Notes: generated by a model from the sequence alone, not told the origin. A stretch of 64,000 bases of DNA from M3007 sp965249785 (GCA_965249785.1 CBDFMU010000026.1:124001-188000); one strand, 5' to 3'. Counted from the first letter of the stretch, positions 1-8,761 are shown. Numbers and translations are program-made.

Positions 1-663
1 GGTTCCGGCGGCGTATAAATTTCCCTGATAGGCTAATATAGAAGTCACATTGCTTCCATCTGCCCAGCCGATCTTTTTAGCACTGTTAACGACTGTATTG
101 CCTGTCTGACGGTTAATTTCCATAATCTCTGTCTCTTGACCCTGGAAGCCATTGATTGTCAACGTTCTATATAATAGATAGTTAGCACCTGCTTGTTTTT
201 CGACTATTTTATAGGCATAAAAGTATTCTCCTGATATACGTTTCGACCAAAGTATTACATTTTGTACGGGATTATACCGACAAACAAAATTTTCAAATTC
301 ATTTGCGGCACCAGGTTGATAAAAACCCGAAATGACCAGCATCCCGTCCGAGTCTAATACTATTTGAGTAATAGTAGTTAGGAAATAAGAATATTCATCC
401 CAAAATAACTGACGCGACCAAAGCACTTTACCAGTTGGGGTCATTTTAATCAGCAAGGAGTTTGGCCCGAATGCACGCCATTCTACTCCCATATATAGAT
501 TGCCGTCGCCAGAGGCGCACAGGGCTTGGCTACTAATATAAGTACTCTGTGAGGGATGATTGATCTCTTTAAGAAATGTGGTGGGAACACAGAGATTATT
601 ATTTTGTGCAACAGAAGCCAGAGCCAAAGCGCAAGCAAACAAGAGTAGGCAGATTCTTTTCAT
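1..663 (-). CDS. Secreted protein, N-terminal part (runs off window start)
   Basis: An open frame reads leftward from an ATG at 661-663 to the window edge without a stop, giving about 221 residues. It opens with a clear signal peptide (MKRICLLLFACALALASVAQ). Behind it are short beta-strand repeats with glycine and aspartate turns (GDGNLYMGVEW, SDGMLVISGFY, YQGNLYAAGT), which resembles the beta-propeller or delta-60-type repeats common in secreted Bacteroidota proteins. Such proteins often end in a type IX sorting domain, but the C-terminus lies outside the window. Function unknown; export is well supported, the propeller fold is inference. Confidence 0.75.
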   Translation of the reverse strand, partial: MKRICLLLFACALALASVAQNNNLCVPTTFLKEINHPSQSTYISSQALCASGDGNLYMGVEWRAFGPNSLLIKMTPTGKVLWSRQLFWDEYSYFLTTITQIVLDSDGMLVISGFYQPGAANEFENFVCRYNPVQNVILWSKRISGEYFYAYKIVEKQAGANYLLYRTLTINGFQGQETEIMEINRQTGNTVVNSAKKIGWADGSNVTSILAYQGNLYAAGT

Positions 664-673
664 GATAGATTAT

Positions 674-877
674 TTAAATGTTTAATGTTACGATTCTACT
701 ATCGAAAACCGCTCGCTCAGCCATCAAAGCCGCCAGCGAAAGAGTACGAAAATCTTTGGGATCGCATTCTAAAGAACGCGCTAATGCGTCTATCTTTTCA
801 GAGGAAATAGGCATCTTTTTAAGTTCCCATTTGCTGACTGTTTCTTGCTTTACGCCTATGTCAGCGGCAATGGTTTT
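674..877 (-). pseudogene. HTH (Xre-type) DNA-binding fragment, headless
   Basis: The minus strand keeps 67 codons of an Xre/Cro-like helix-turn-helix protein: ADIGVKQETVSKWE is the recognition-helix region, followed by SSEKIDALARSLECDPKDF. The frame has no ATG before the HTH and is closed upstream by a TAG at 878-880. One extra base in the A-run would join it to LRK in the preceding frame. It follows directly behind the broken RelE-type toxin, so it was probably the regulator or antitoxin of a HigBA-like module and has lost its first helix. The reading is direct; the functional history is inferred. Confidence 0.55.
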
Positions 878-882
878 CTAAG

Positions 883-1206
883 TTATCTTTTAATAAAAGA
901 TACCAAGTCTTCTAAAAACTCATCATTGACATTTTCAATTTCCGATTTGTCATACATTGTAAGTAAGTGGATTTCTTCATCCACTCATAAAACGCAAGTA
1001 ATCACTCTTGCGCCACCACTTTTGCCCCGGTTTTTGGAGGCAATTTTCAATCTAATTTTAAAACCATCATTGCCTAATGCTGTGCCTTGGGTTGGCTCTT
1101 CGAGTAAGGAAATCTGCAATTGGCGTAAATCTGCAACGATGGATGGATATTTCTTTTTTAATCGTTTGAGATCGCGGGCAAATTGATCAGTTGGTAGAAT
1201 TTGCAT
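883..1206 (-). pseudogene. RelE/HigB-type toxin interrupted by an in-frame TGA
   Basis: The frame starts at ATG 1206 and encodes 73 residues of a RelE/ParE-superfamily mRNA interferase (FARDLKRLKKKYPSIVADL, then FKIRLKIASKNRGKSGGARV) before a TGA at 985-987. The same frame continues without a shift through VDEEIHLLTMYDKSE and ends at a TAA at 883-885. That tail is the expected C-terminal strand and helix of the family. The normal residue at the stop is probably Arg (CGA to TGA). The start overlaps the upstream antitoxin gene by 20 bp, the usual type II arrangement. The toxin is probably dead unless the TGA is read through. Confidence 0.75.
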
Positions 1207-1459
1207 CTTCGTATTCAGTCAGCAATTGATCCAATGTTTTGACTTGCTCGGGTGGGATTCGTCCATTTTTATAGTCTTCCACCCAGGACAACCCTGCTTT
1301 GAGGTTGTTCCAGATGGTTCGCTGGCCGGGCAGCAACCGTGCTTCCAGTTCTTCCAAAGTTGGTTTTACAGGCAGGTACTGGATTTTTAATGCCGTTAGA
1401 AATGCCTCAATGGCGCGTTTCTGTTCAGCATTTTGTGGCAATACCATGATCGTATCCAT
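1187..1459 (-). CDS. Antitoxin of the RelE-type module
   Basis: A small acidic, helix-rich protein (MDTIMVLPQNAEQKRAIEAF onward, about 90 residues) whose 3' end overlaps the toxin start by 20 bp. Position and size fit the antitoxin of a type II pair: it would bind the toxin and repress the shared promoter. I chose the ATG at 1459 rather than 1540, because the 27 residues in between look like untranslated leader. The C-terminal part (WVEDYKNGRIPPEQVKTLDQ) is the likely toxin-wrapping segment. The family is not recognised precisely; the call rests mainly on context. Confidence 0.6.
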   Translation of the reverse strand: MDTIMVLPQNAEQKRAIEAFLTALKIQYLPVKPTLEELEARLLPGQRTIWNNLKAGLSWVEDYKNGRIPPEQVKTLDQLLTEYEDANSTN

Positions 1460-1570
1460 ACCCAATTGATTGATAGTGAATTGTGGTACAATATACCAAA
1501 TTTTATTTGATCTATTGCCCAAAAACTTTGGCTTTCTCAAAAAATTAGAAAATCTATTATCAAAGAAACC

Positions 1571-3184
1571 CTAATTATCCAAAAACACCGCCACCGCCGC
1601 CGCCACATTTTGCCCATCCATCGCTGCTGAAAGAATACCGCCCGCATAGCCCGCCCCTTCCGCGCAAGGAAATAAACCGGGTACGTCTGGATGCATAAAT
1701 GTAGCCGCATCGCGCGGCACACGGATGGGCGAACTGGTGCGACTCTCCGTAGCCACCACGCTGGCTTCAGCGGTATGAAAGCCGCGCATTTGTTTACCAA
1801 ATTCTGCCAATCCGTCGCGTACCCGCTGGTATATAAACCTGGGCAACAACTCAAATAACGGTGCGGGATACAAGCCAGGAATATAAGAAGAGTCCGGTAA
1901 ATCCCTGGAAATCTTACCGTTAATAAAATCGGTGAGTCGCAGGGCCGGACCTTTTTGGCTGCCATCGCCCGCTGCGAACAAGCGACGTTCTACTTCACTT
2001 TGAAATTCCATCGCTGCAAAAACGCCATGTTTGGCCCAGGGAGCCAAGTCCTCCGGCTCCACGGCTGTCACCATGCCGGAATTGGCGAAAGGTGAATCGC
2101 GGCGACTCATACTCATGCCATTCACCACGATCTCGCCGGGCGCAGTAGCCGACGGCACCACCAACCCGCCCGGACACATGCAAAACGAGAACACGCCACG
2201 TCCACGCACCTGCGCCACAAGGCTGTAACTAGCAGCGGGCAAGTTGTCGTCTCGGTCGTTTTGCCGATATTGAATACCATCAATCAGCGGCTGCGGATGC
2301 TCCACGCGCACGCCGAGCGCAAAGGGTTTAGCCTCAATGCGAATGTTTTTCTGGTGTAATAGTCGATAAATATCGCGGGCGGAATGGCCAGTTGCCAGAA
2401 TGACCGCTTTGGCAAAATATTCTCGTTTGGACTGGCTTGGCGGCTAAACCCGCAGTGGACATGTTCGCTCACCGAAGTTGTGACTACACCTACCATTTGC
2501 TCTCCTTTCAGCATAAAAAGTCAGTAACCAATTGCCCAAAATGCACCTCGCCGCCATAACGAAGAATGGTTTGGCGAATATTCTGCACCACATCCGGCAG
2601 TTTATTGGAACCAATATGCGGATGCGCTTCCACCAGAATATCGGACTTCGCACCGTGTTCTACCAGCAATTGCAGGGCTTTGTGAATGCTGCCACGTTTC
2701 CCGGAACGGGTGTACAATTTACCGTCGGAATAGGTACCCGCGCCACCTTCGCCGAAGCAGTAATTGGAATGGGGATTGACTATCCCAAATTGCTGGATCG
2801 CCCGTAGGTCGCGGCGACGAGCCTGCGCATCTTTGCCGCGATCAATTATGACTGGTTTTAGCCCGCGTTCAATCAGTTCCAAGGCAGCAAAATAACCCGC
2901 AGGCCCGGCTCCGACGATGATTACACGCGGCGCATTCGATTCCACAGGATGAAAACCGGGGAGAATGGCGGCTTCGGGCGTAAATGACTTCTCCCGATTT
3001 ATAGACTTCTGCTCGCAGTCGAAAAACAGGCTGGCGCGAGCGGGCATCCAGCGAGGATTTCAAGCATTTCGAGATGGGAAATCTGGTCGGGGCGGAGGCC
3101 GGTTTGCTGCGCGGCTTTTTGCCGCAGACGGGCTTCGTCATATTGTTCGCCGGGTAGTACGACGAGTTCAACTAATTGTGGCAT
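1571..3184 (-). pseudogene. FAD-dependent dehydrogenase (COG2509-like), multiply frameshifted
   Basis: Read in pieces, the minus strand encodes a complete 530-540 residue flavoprotein. The N-terminus is MPQLVELVVLPGEQYDEARL. The Rossmann motif is VIIVGAGPAGYFAALELIER and the family signature is NYCFGEGGAGTYSDGKLYTR. The middle has ILATGHSARDIYRLLHQK, and the C-terminus has GLFPCAEGAGYAGGI with AAMDGQNVAAAVA. The pieces lie in different frames, with shifts near 3065, between 2985 and 3045, near 2510 and near 2440. The total span is divisible by three, so the indels balance. This is either a decayed gene or a very poor stretch of sequence. The cellular substrate of the family is not established. 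Confidence 0.75.
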
Positions 3185-3318
3185 AATACTTTATGTCTCG
3201 TTTTTATCGAGAAATGTTTTGATTAATACCCTGTCTCGCTTTTCTTTACCAGAAAAAGCAAAGAATAAAAAGATTGCGGCAGGAAAATAACTCATAATTT
3301 ATAACTCATACCTCATAA

Positions 3319-3771
3319 CTACTTTCCCCGTTCCTGGACATCAGAATAATAAATCAACTCCCATTCGCCATTAGGTTGTTTGGCGAAACGGCGTTCCAGG
3401 CCATAACTCACCGAGCGCGCCCGTATTTTTTCAATAACCATGATATCGCCCAGCATTTGCGTTTCGATAAGATAGTCTTTCGGACTGAAATTGAGACGCA
3501 TCATGCGCCAATTATCTGGTGTCCAGGTAGTAGGTTTAGGTTGATAGTGGGTGCTATCAAGTTGTTCACTCCGATCGCCTTGCAATGGCCAGGCGATATG
3601 CGCCATTTGGTAGGTGCTATCCGCATGAAATTGTTGGTAAAATGCCACAAAATCAGCGGGCAGATTGGTGTTAGCAGGTAAAGTGGACGTTTCTTCCGCG
3701 ACGTTGGAAGGTTTGTTTTTACAATTATATAAAAAAAGAAGAGCAAACAAAGCGAGAAAGAGCAGGCGCAT
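3319..3771 (-). CDS. Small lipoprotein of unknown function
   Basis: With the ATG at 3771 the protein is 150 residues and begins with a lipoprotein signal (MRLLFLALFALLFLYNCKNK, lipid-anchored Cys17). This is a better start than the upstream ATG at 3843, which adds 24 residues without a sensible leader. The mature part has the pattern FVAFYQQFHADSTYQMAHIA and later YLIETQMLGD with FAKQPNGEWELIYY, reminiscent of DUF4348-type lipoproteins of Bacteroidota. It would sit in the outer or inner membrane facing the periplasm. No enzymatic residues are evident. Confidence 0.65.
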   Translation of the reverse strand: MRLLFLALFALLFLYNCKNKPSNVAEETSTLPANTNLPADFVAFYQQFHADSTYQMAHIAWPLQGDRSEQLDSTHYQPKPTTWTPDNWRMMRLNFSPKDYLIETQMLGDIMVIEKIRARSVSYGLERRFAKQPNGEWELIYYSDVQERGK

Positions 3772-3843
3772 AATTGGGCAGCAGATGAATATAAAATGAA
3801 AGTCAAAGGTAGTCAACGCGCTCCAAAACGTTTCGGATGCCAA

Positions 3844-3851
3844 TATATTTG
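3844..3851 (+). promoter_or_regulatory. -7 box TATATTTG
   Basis: TATATTTG matches the Bacteroidota -7 consensus TAnnTTTG and lies 29 bp before the ATG of the DUF486 gene. No convincing TTG was found 19-23 bp upstream, so support is partial. Confidence 0.35.
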
Positions 3852-3880
3852 CACTTTTTCCACCACTTTCCAGTGATTTT

Positions 3881-4246
3881 ATGCGCGGTATTTACACCAT
3901 TGCTTTACTGGTTATGTCCAATGTATTTATGACGTTCGCGTGGTATGGGCATTTAAAATTTCAGGAAGTCAAATTCTTCCAAAAAACGGGGCTGATTGGA
4001 CTGGTTGTAGCCAGTTGGCTGATCGCGTTTTTTGAATACAGCCTGATGGTGCCGGCCAATCGTTTGGGCTATCGCGAAACTGGCGGTCCGTTCACGCTGG
4101 TGCAATTGAAAGTCATTCAGGAAGTTATCACGTTGACCATTTTTACTATTTTCACTTTGGTGTTTTTTAAAGATGAAACCTTGAAATGGAATCACCTCGT
4201 TGGGTTCGGATTCTTGGTGTTGGCCGTCTATTTTATTCGCAAGTAA
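3881..4246 (+). CDS. DMT-family membrane protein (DUF486)
   Basis: A 121-residue integral membrane protein with four hydrophobic helices. The sequence follows the DUF486 pattern: SNVFMTFAWYGHLK near the start, AFFEYSLMVPANRLGY in the middle, TLVQLKVIQEVITLTIF, and LVGFGFLVLAVYFIRK at the end. DUF486 proteins belong to the drug/metabolite transporter superfamily, but their substrate is unknown. The gene stands alone, divergent from the lipoprotein gene upstream and about 280 bp before ftsK. Confidence 0.85.
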   Translation: MRGIYTIALLVMSNVFMTFAWYGHLKFQEVKFFQKTGLIGLVVASWLIAFFEYSLMVPANRLGYRETGGPFTLVQLKVIQEVITLTIFTIFTLVFFKDETLKWNHLVGFGFLVLAVYFIRK

Positions 4247-4317
4247 ACTGTGGATAAAAAAGTTGGTTTTTAACGCCGTTTTCTGGCCTTTCAAACCGTT
4301 TTACTGTCTATCTTCGC

Positions 4318-4470
4318 CGCTTTACCCGCCGTAACCTTTTTCAGGCGAAGGCGGGTATCAGGCCCTATTAAACCAAACTTAATACACAAATCTACTCGCC
4401 GTAGCCCATCCTCCTCACGCCTAAAAGGGCTTCGGCGGGTGAACAGGCGAAGGCGAGCACCAAGCCCCTG
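4318..4470. repeat. Degenerate repeats in front of ftsK
   Basis: The 280-bp gap holds two copies of CAGGCGAAGGCG (4342-4353 and 4444-4455), each followed by a CAGGCCC/CAAGCCCC-like tail. Between them an imperfect inverted repeat pairs CGCCGTAGCCC with GGGCTTCGGCG. Probably a small intergenic repeat; no gene seen. Confidence 0.4.
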
Positions 4471-4526
4471 ATAAACGAAAATTTATTAATCAAAAGCCCA
4501 GCACCACGAACCCATAACCGCACGGC

Positions 4527-7037
4527 ATGGCAAAACGCACACGCGGACAACTCAGCCTTAGTTTCGATAGCGAACGAGTCTCGAAACTCTTCGGGATTTT
4601 CTGTTTGTTCCTTTCTTTCTATTGCCTCATCGCCTTCGTTTCCTACCTGTTTACCTGGCAGAACGATCACGACGTGGTCTTCCATTTCTCCTGGGAAATG
4701 TTCCTTGCCGATGTACAGGTGGACAACTGGCTGGGGCGGTTAGGCGCATTTCTCTCGGATAGCATCATTTATTGGGGTTTTGGCGTCGCCTCGTTTGGCT
4801 TTGTCTACTTGCTTTACAAATATGGGTTGGCCTTTGTGCGTCGCACGCCGCCCGGCTCCATGTATGGCACGTTGCAGCGCACGGTGATTTACATGGTCAT
4901 CGTGTCCATCGTTACCTCGTTTTTCTTCCAAAAATTTGAGTTTCCCTGGGGCGGCGTATTCGGACAAGCCATCAGTGAATACACGCAGAATTTTATTGGC
5001 GCTATTGGTACGCTGGTGCTGATGATTTTCCTGTTGGTCGCCACTTTTGTTTGGTCAAATAATCCCAATCTCGAAGAATTTACCTGGCCAAAACTCTGGG
5101 AAGAAACCAAAATGGCCTGGCAAGACCTGCTCTCCGGCAATTTCGCCAAACGTCAACGAGAAACACCCCTGCGCGCACCCCGCGTCCGCGCCGATGTCCC
5201 CGTGCCAGCCAATGAGCAAATCCCGATGATGGAAACGGTCAATAATCCAGTTTCGCCTGTTCCGCCACCACCGCCCGTGCCTGTGCCAAGTCCGCAACTG
5301 GCCCTCGACCTTAGCCAGCGCAGCGCGCTCTTTGCCGACGTACCCAAACCGGAAGCAACACGTCCCGCTCCGACGGTGGCCTTGCAACCAGGTTCAGATG
5401 ATTTTGAAATAATTGCTGCGCCACCTACACCGCCCTCCACGCCGGAGGCAGCGGAAGCATATAAAGCACCCGTCGCCATTGTGCAGGAAGATAATCCGAA
5501 CCTCTCGGAACCTTACGATCCGACGCTGGAACTGTCACATTATGAATTTCCGCATCTACAACTGCTGGTAGATCACCCTGATCAGACGCTGGAAATAGAT
5601 CGCGAAGAGTTGGAAACCAACAAAAACCTGATTATCCAGACGCTGCTCAATTTCAAAATCGAGATTGAAAAAATCCGGGCGACGATTGGGCCAACGGTTA
5701 CCCTGTACGAAATTATTCCGGCCAAAGGCATTCGGATTTCCAAGATCAAGAATCTGGAAGACGATATTGCACTCAGCCTTTCGGCACTGGGGATTCGGAT
5801 CATTGCGCCGATTCCAGGCAAGGGTACGATTGGTATTGAGGTGCCCAATAAAAATCGCCAGATTGTGGGAATGCGCGAGGTGCTGATGAGCGACCGCTTC
5901 AAACGCGCCAAGATGGAATTGCCCATTGCGTTGGGCAAAACCATTCAGAATGAGGTGTTTGTAGCGGATTTGACCAAAATGCCGCACTTGCTGATCGCCG
6001 GGGCGACCGGCCAAGGTAAATCGGTGGGAATCAACGTGGTGCTGATGTCGCTGCTGTATAAAAAGCACCCATCGCAGGTCAAATTGATTCTAATTGACCC
6101 GAAAAAAGTGGAATTGTTCCCGTATTCCCGTTTGGACAATCACTTTCTGGGCTTTCTGCCCGATCAATTGGAGCCCATTGTGACGGACACGACGAAGGTA
6201 GTCCACACGCTCAATTCGCTGATTATTGAAATGGAAACGCGCTACGATTTGCTAAAAAAAGCGGAAGTGCGTAACATTTCGGAGTACAACGACAAATTCG
6301 TGGCGCGGCGGCTCAATCCCAATAAGGGCCACCGTTTCCTACCTTATATTGTCCTTATTATTGATGAGTTTGCCGACTTGATTATGACGGCGGGTAAAGA
6401 AATCGAATTGCCCATTGGTCGTCTGGCGCAATTGGCGCGAGCTGTGGGTATTCATTTGATTATTGCCACGCAGCGTCCTTCCGTCAATATTATTACTGGC
6501 GTAATCAAGGCCAACTTCCCGGCGCGGATTGCCTTCAAAGTGGCATCCAAAGTGGACTCGCGGACCATTCTGGATGCAGGCGGTGCCGAGCAATTGACGG
6601 GTCGTGGCGACATGCTGCTCTCCGTCGGCGGCGATATTATTCGTCTGCAAAGTGCTTTTGTGGATACGCCCGAAGTGGAAAAAGTAATTGAATTTATTGC
6701 CAACCAACAGGGTTTTGCGGAGCCCTTCTTCTTACCCGAATTCCATCCCGACGGCGAAAATGGGGGCGGTGCCGAGACCAAAGAATTCCGTCTCTCCGAA
6801 ATGGACGATATGCTCGAAGATGCCGCCAAACTCGTGGTGGAAACCCAGCACGGTTCTACCAGTATGATTCAACGCCGCATGAAACTGGGCTACAACCGTG
6901 CGGGCCGGATTATGGATCAAATGGAAGGATTGGGGATTGTTGGCCCGGCAGAAGGTTCCAAGCCGCGCGAAGTGCTGTTTTACAGCATGGATGAATTAGT
7001 GCGGTTTATGACGGAACTTAAAAATCGGAAGGGGTAA
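4527..7037 (+). CDS. ftsK: DNA translocase FtsK
   Basis: At 836 residues this is a full FtsK/SpoIIIE translocase, the membrane-anchored hexameric motor that pumps chromosomal DNA at the division septum and activates dimer resolution. The first 180 residues hold four or more transmembrane helices. A proline-rich linker follows at about 230-300 (PPPPPVPVPSPQ). The motor domain has Walker A GATGQGKS near residue 490, Walker B LIIDEFADL near 610, and IATQRPSVNIITG. The C-terminal winged-helix gamma domain (QRRMKLGYNRAGRIMDQMEG) binds polar DNA motifs. The gene is intact and probably monocistronic. Confidence 0.97.
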   Translation: MAKRTRGQLSLSFDSERVSKLFGIFCLFLSFYCLIAFVSYLFTWQNDHDVVFHFSWEMFLADVQVDNWLGRLGAFLSDSIIYWGFGVASFGFVYLLYKYGLAFVRRTPPGSMYGTLQRTVIYMVIVSIVTSFFFQKFEFPWGGVFGQAISEYTQNFIGAIGTLVLMIFLLVATFVWSNNPNLEEFTWPKLWEETKMAWQDLLSGNFAKRQRETPLRAPRVRADVPVPANEQIPMMETVNNPVSPVPPPPPVPVPSPQLALDLSQRSALFADVPKPEATRPAPTVALQPGSDDFEIIAAPPTPPSTPEAAEAYKAPVAIVQEDNPNLSEPYDPTLELSHYEFPHLQLLVDHPDQTLEIDREELETNKNLIIQTLLNFKIEIEKIRATIGPTVTLYEIIPAKGIRISKIKNLEDDIALSLSALGIRIIAPIPGKGTIGIEVPNKNRQIVGMREVLMSDRFKRAKMELPIALGKTIQNEVFVADLTKMPHLLIAGATGQGKSVGINVVLMSLLYKKHPSQVKLILIDPKKVELFPYSRLDNHFLGFLPDQLEPIVTDTTKVVHTLNSLIIEMETRYDLLKKAEVRNISEYNDKFVARRLNPNKGHRFLPYIVLIIDEFADLIMTAGKEIELPIGRLAQLARAVGIHLIIATQRPSVNIITGVIKANFPARIAFKVASKVDSRTILDAGGAEQLTGRGDMLLSVGGDIIRLQSAFVDTPEVEKVIEFIANQQGFAEPFFLPEFHPDGENGGGAETKEFRLSEMDDMLEDAAKLVVETQHGSTSMIQRRMKLGYNRAGRIMDQMEGLGIVGPAEGSKPREVLFYSMDELVRFMTELKNRKG

Positions 7038-7093
7038 AACAGAACAAGGGCTTTCCAGTATCCTCTATTTCCCTTATTTTTGAATCAAAATAG

Positions 7094-7555
7094 ATGCTTA
7101 CATTTAATAAGTACGGCCATCTGGTACCTAATCAGCTTATTGAATCCAGTTTGACAGAACTAGAAGACACCTTTACCTTTAATGATCGCAGAAGATTGGT
7201 TTTTAATCAATTACTCGATTTTTTATCTGAAATAAACACTTCAGTACCTGGCAAATTTTCGATATGGGTGGTTGGTAGTTTTGTAACAAAAAAAGAAAAA
7301 CCGGATGATTTAGATTGTGTGTTTTTTGTTGAGCATAACTGGTTGGAAAAACATGAACGGGTAATAGAATTAATTCAAAGAAAGTACACCGAGTGGATCG
7401 ACTCCATTTTTGTCCGCGTTTATCCTGAAAACCATCGTTTTTGGGTTAGAACTGATAGTGACCGGATTAGGTGGCTTCATTTTTTTTCTGCAAAGAGCCA
7501 AAAATTTGCCAAAGGTTTTGTTCAAATTAACTTCTACGAAGATGAAAATCAATGA
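7094..7555 (+). CDS. Nucleotidyltransferase-like protein (DUF6932-like)
   Basis: A 153-residue protein with the minimal nucleotidyltransferase signature: WVVGSFVTKKEKPDDLDCVF contains Gly-Ser followed by a DxD-type acidic pair, as in MNT/DUF6932 proteins. The rest (YGHLVPNQLIESSLTELEDTF at the front, FVQINFYEDENQ at the end) matches no enzyme that I recognise. Its last 14 bases overlap the next gene (ATG 7542), so the two are probably translated together. A fragment like its own C-terminus recurs at 8770-8795 before a decayed copy of the partner gene. This suggests a two-gene unit, possibly of toxin-antitoxin or defence type. The function is inference. Confidence 0.6.
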   Translation: MLTFNKYGHLVPNQLIESSLTELEDTFTFNDRRRLVFNQLLDFLSEINTSVPGKFSIWVVGSFVTKKEKPDDLDCVFFVEHNWLEKHERVIELIQRKYTEWIDSIFVRVYPENHRFWVRTDSDRIRWLHFFSAKSQKFAKGFVQINFYEDENQ

Positions 7556-8120
7556 TATTCGTGAAATAGAGATCTTCCACACCCTTGAAAAAATCAAGGA
7601 AGTTAATGAGGCCATCCTTTTTCACCAAAAGTTTGAAGAGCCTGATCATTTTACTATCCGCCAATGGCAAAGAGTAAAAAATGATCTTCAACGGCAATTT
7701 GGTGAAATGCTTGCTGTCTTGGATGCATTACCGTTAATTCCAGAAATACAATCCGCAGGTATAGCACCAAAAAAGCGTGGCATGAGTCCCGAACACATGG
7801 CTAAAATTCGTGAAGCTCGTATAGCCAAGCGTGCCGAAGCGAACTCGAAGTTGGAAGCAGAAATGCAATCCGCAGGTATAGCACCGAAAAAGCATGGTAT
7901 GAGCCCCGAACACATGGCTAAAATTCGTGAAGCCCGTATGGCCAAGCGTACCGAAGCGAACTCGAAGTTAGAAGCAGAAATGCAATTCGCAGGTAAAGCA
8001 CCCAAAAAGCGTGGTACGAACACCGAACACATGGCTAAAACTCGTGAAACCGACATACCCAAGCGTACCGAAGCCTCAAAGGTTTCGAAAGTTAAGGGGG
8101 AAAAGCCGATAGGCCGTTAA
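7542..8120 (+). CDS. Helical protein with three basic 39-residue repeats, partner of the nucleotidyltransferase
   Basis: I place the start at ATG 7542, inside the upstream gene, because MKINDIREIEIFHTLEKIKE is conserved in a decayed paralogue downstream. The protein is 192 residues. An N-terminal helical domain of about 65 residues (IRQWQRVKNDLQRQFGEML) is followed by three tandem repeats with the core GMSPEHMAKIREARIAKR. The repeats are strongly basic and recall NUMOD-type or other DNA/RNA-contacting modules (inference). The paralogue at 8546 has the N-domain without repeats, so the repeats are an added module. Function unknown. Confidence 0.65.
   Translation: MKINDIREIEIFHTLEKIKEVNEAILFHQKFEEPDHFTIRQWQRVKNDLQRQFGEMLAVLDALPLIPEIQSAGIAPKKRGMSPEHMAKIREARIAKRAEANSKLEAEMQSAGIAPKKHGMSPEHMAKIREARMAKRTEANSKLEAEMQFAGKAPKKRGTNTEHMAKTRETDIPKRTEASKVSKVKGEKPIGR
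7749..8099 (+). repeat. Three tandem 117-bp coding repeats
   Basis: Units begin at 7749, 7866 and 7983, each opening with CAATCCGCAGGTATAGCACC or a close variant. The period is exactly 117 bp (39 codons), so gain or loss of a unit keeps the frame. Units one and two are nearly identical; the third is more diverged. Confidence 0.9.
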
Positions 8121-8156
8121 AAAATGCGGTAAAAGCCAATGATTAAACCGCGTGTC

Positions 8157-8179
8157 AAATTCCCGAAGGGAGTTCATGT
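8157..8179 (+). repeat. REP-like element, left copy
   Basis: AAATTCCCGAAGGGAGTTCA followed by TGT. An inverted near-copy lies at 8502-8524, on the other side of the truncated transposase. The core TCCCGAAGGGA is palindromic, as expected for REP sequences mobilised by RAYT transposases. Confidence 0.55.
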
Positions 8180-8203
8180 AGAATTTATAAACCTTCTTGC
8201 ATT

Positions 8204-8445
8204 TTGAAAATTGATTCTGCGGATAAAAATTGGATAAACGGGAATTTTAGTTGGCAGGAAGGCTATGGCTATTTTTCGCACAGCCATTCGGAATTGGATA
8301 AGGTTATCAAATATATTAGGAACCAGAAAGAGCATCACGCCAAAACATCTTTCAAAGAAGAATATTTAGAAATTTTGCGAAGTGTGATGTGGATTTTAAG
8401 GAAGAATACCTTTTTGAATGGATTATGGATGAAAATCCGAGTTGA
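8204..8445 (+). pseudogene. REP-associated tyrosine transposase (RAYT), C-terminal remnant
   Basis: The C-terminal third of a Y1/IS200-like RAYT transposase is recognisable: KNWINGNFSWQEGYGYFSHS, then KVIKYIRNQKEHH and FKEEYLEIL. The N-terminal catalytic part with the HUH motif is missing. A frameshift near 8388 interrupts the tail; in the next frame it continues as CDVDFKEEYLFEWIMDENPS to a stop at 8443-8445. RAYTs are single-copy domesticated transposases that act on REP palindromes. Here REP-like copies flank the remnant, which supports the call. It is not functional as sequenced. Confidence 0.75.
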
Positions 8446-8457
8446 ATTCTTTACATA

Positions 8458-8474
8458 GAATCCCTTTCGGATTC
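8458..8474. repeat. Small palindrome behind the RAYT remnant
   Basis: GAATCC and GGATTC form a perfect 6-bp stem around CTTTC. Composition and position fit a REP-type element. Confidence 0.4.
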
Positions 8475-8501
8475 TGTCACACCTGCGCCTTTTTGCTATA
8501 A

Positions 8502-8524
8502 ACATGGATTCCCTTCGGGAATTT
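8502..8524 (-). repeat. REP-like element, right copy (inverted)
   Basis: The reverse complement reads AAATTCCCGAAGGGAATCCA then TGT, differing from the left copy at 8157 in only a few positions. The pair brackets the transposase remnant as inverted repeats. Confidence 0.55.
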
Positions 8525-8545
8525 TCTAGCGTATTCTAAATACAG

Positions 8546-8761
8546 ATGAAGGAGATTGAAAGTCGCCACGTTCCAATTTTTCACACGTTGGAGACGATTA
8601 AACGTATAAATAAACACATCGCTTTGCATTAAAGTGCAGAGCAACCAGATAAAATGGCTATCGAACAATGGCAACGCATCCAGGCTGATCTTCAACGCCA
8701 ACTTCGAGAGATGCTTGCCGCGCTGGATGCCTTGCCGCCATTGGCCGAAGCGGCGGCGTAA
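8546..8761 (+). pseudogene. Decayed paralogue of the repeat protein (in-frame TAA)
   Basis: From ATG 8546 the frame reads MKEIESRHVPIFHTLETIKR and stops at TAA 8630-8632. It then continues in the same frame through AIEQWQRIQADLQRQLREML and ALDALPPLAEAAA to a stop at 8759-8761. This is colinear with residues 1-70 of the 7542 gene (IEIFHTLEKIK, IRQWQRVKNDLQRQFGEML, LDALP). The TAA sits where the intact copy has Gln (FHQKF), so a CAA to TAA change explains it. This copy has no 39-residue repeats. Confidence 0.7.

Noticed and set aside
678..881. Plus-strand ORF of 67 residues
   Set aside because: It is the complement of the HTH fragment, which reads sensibly only on the minus strand.
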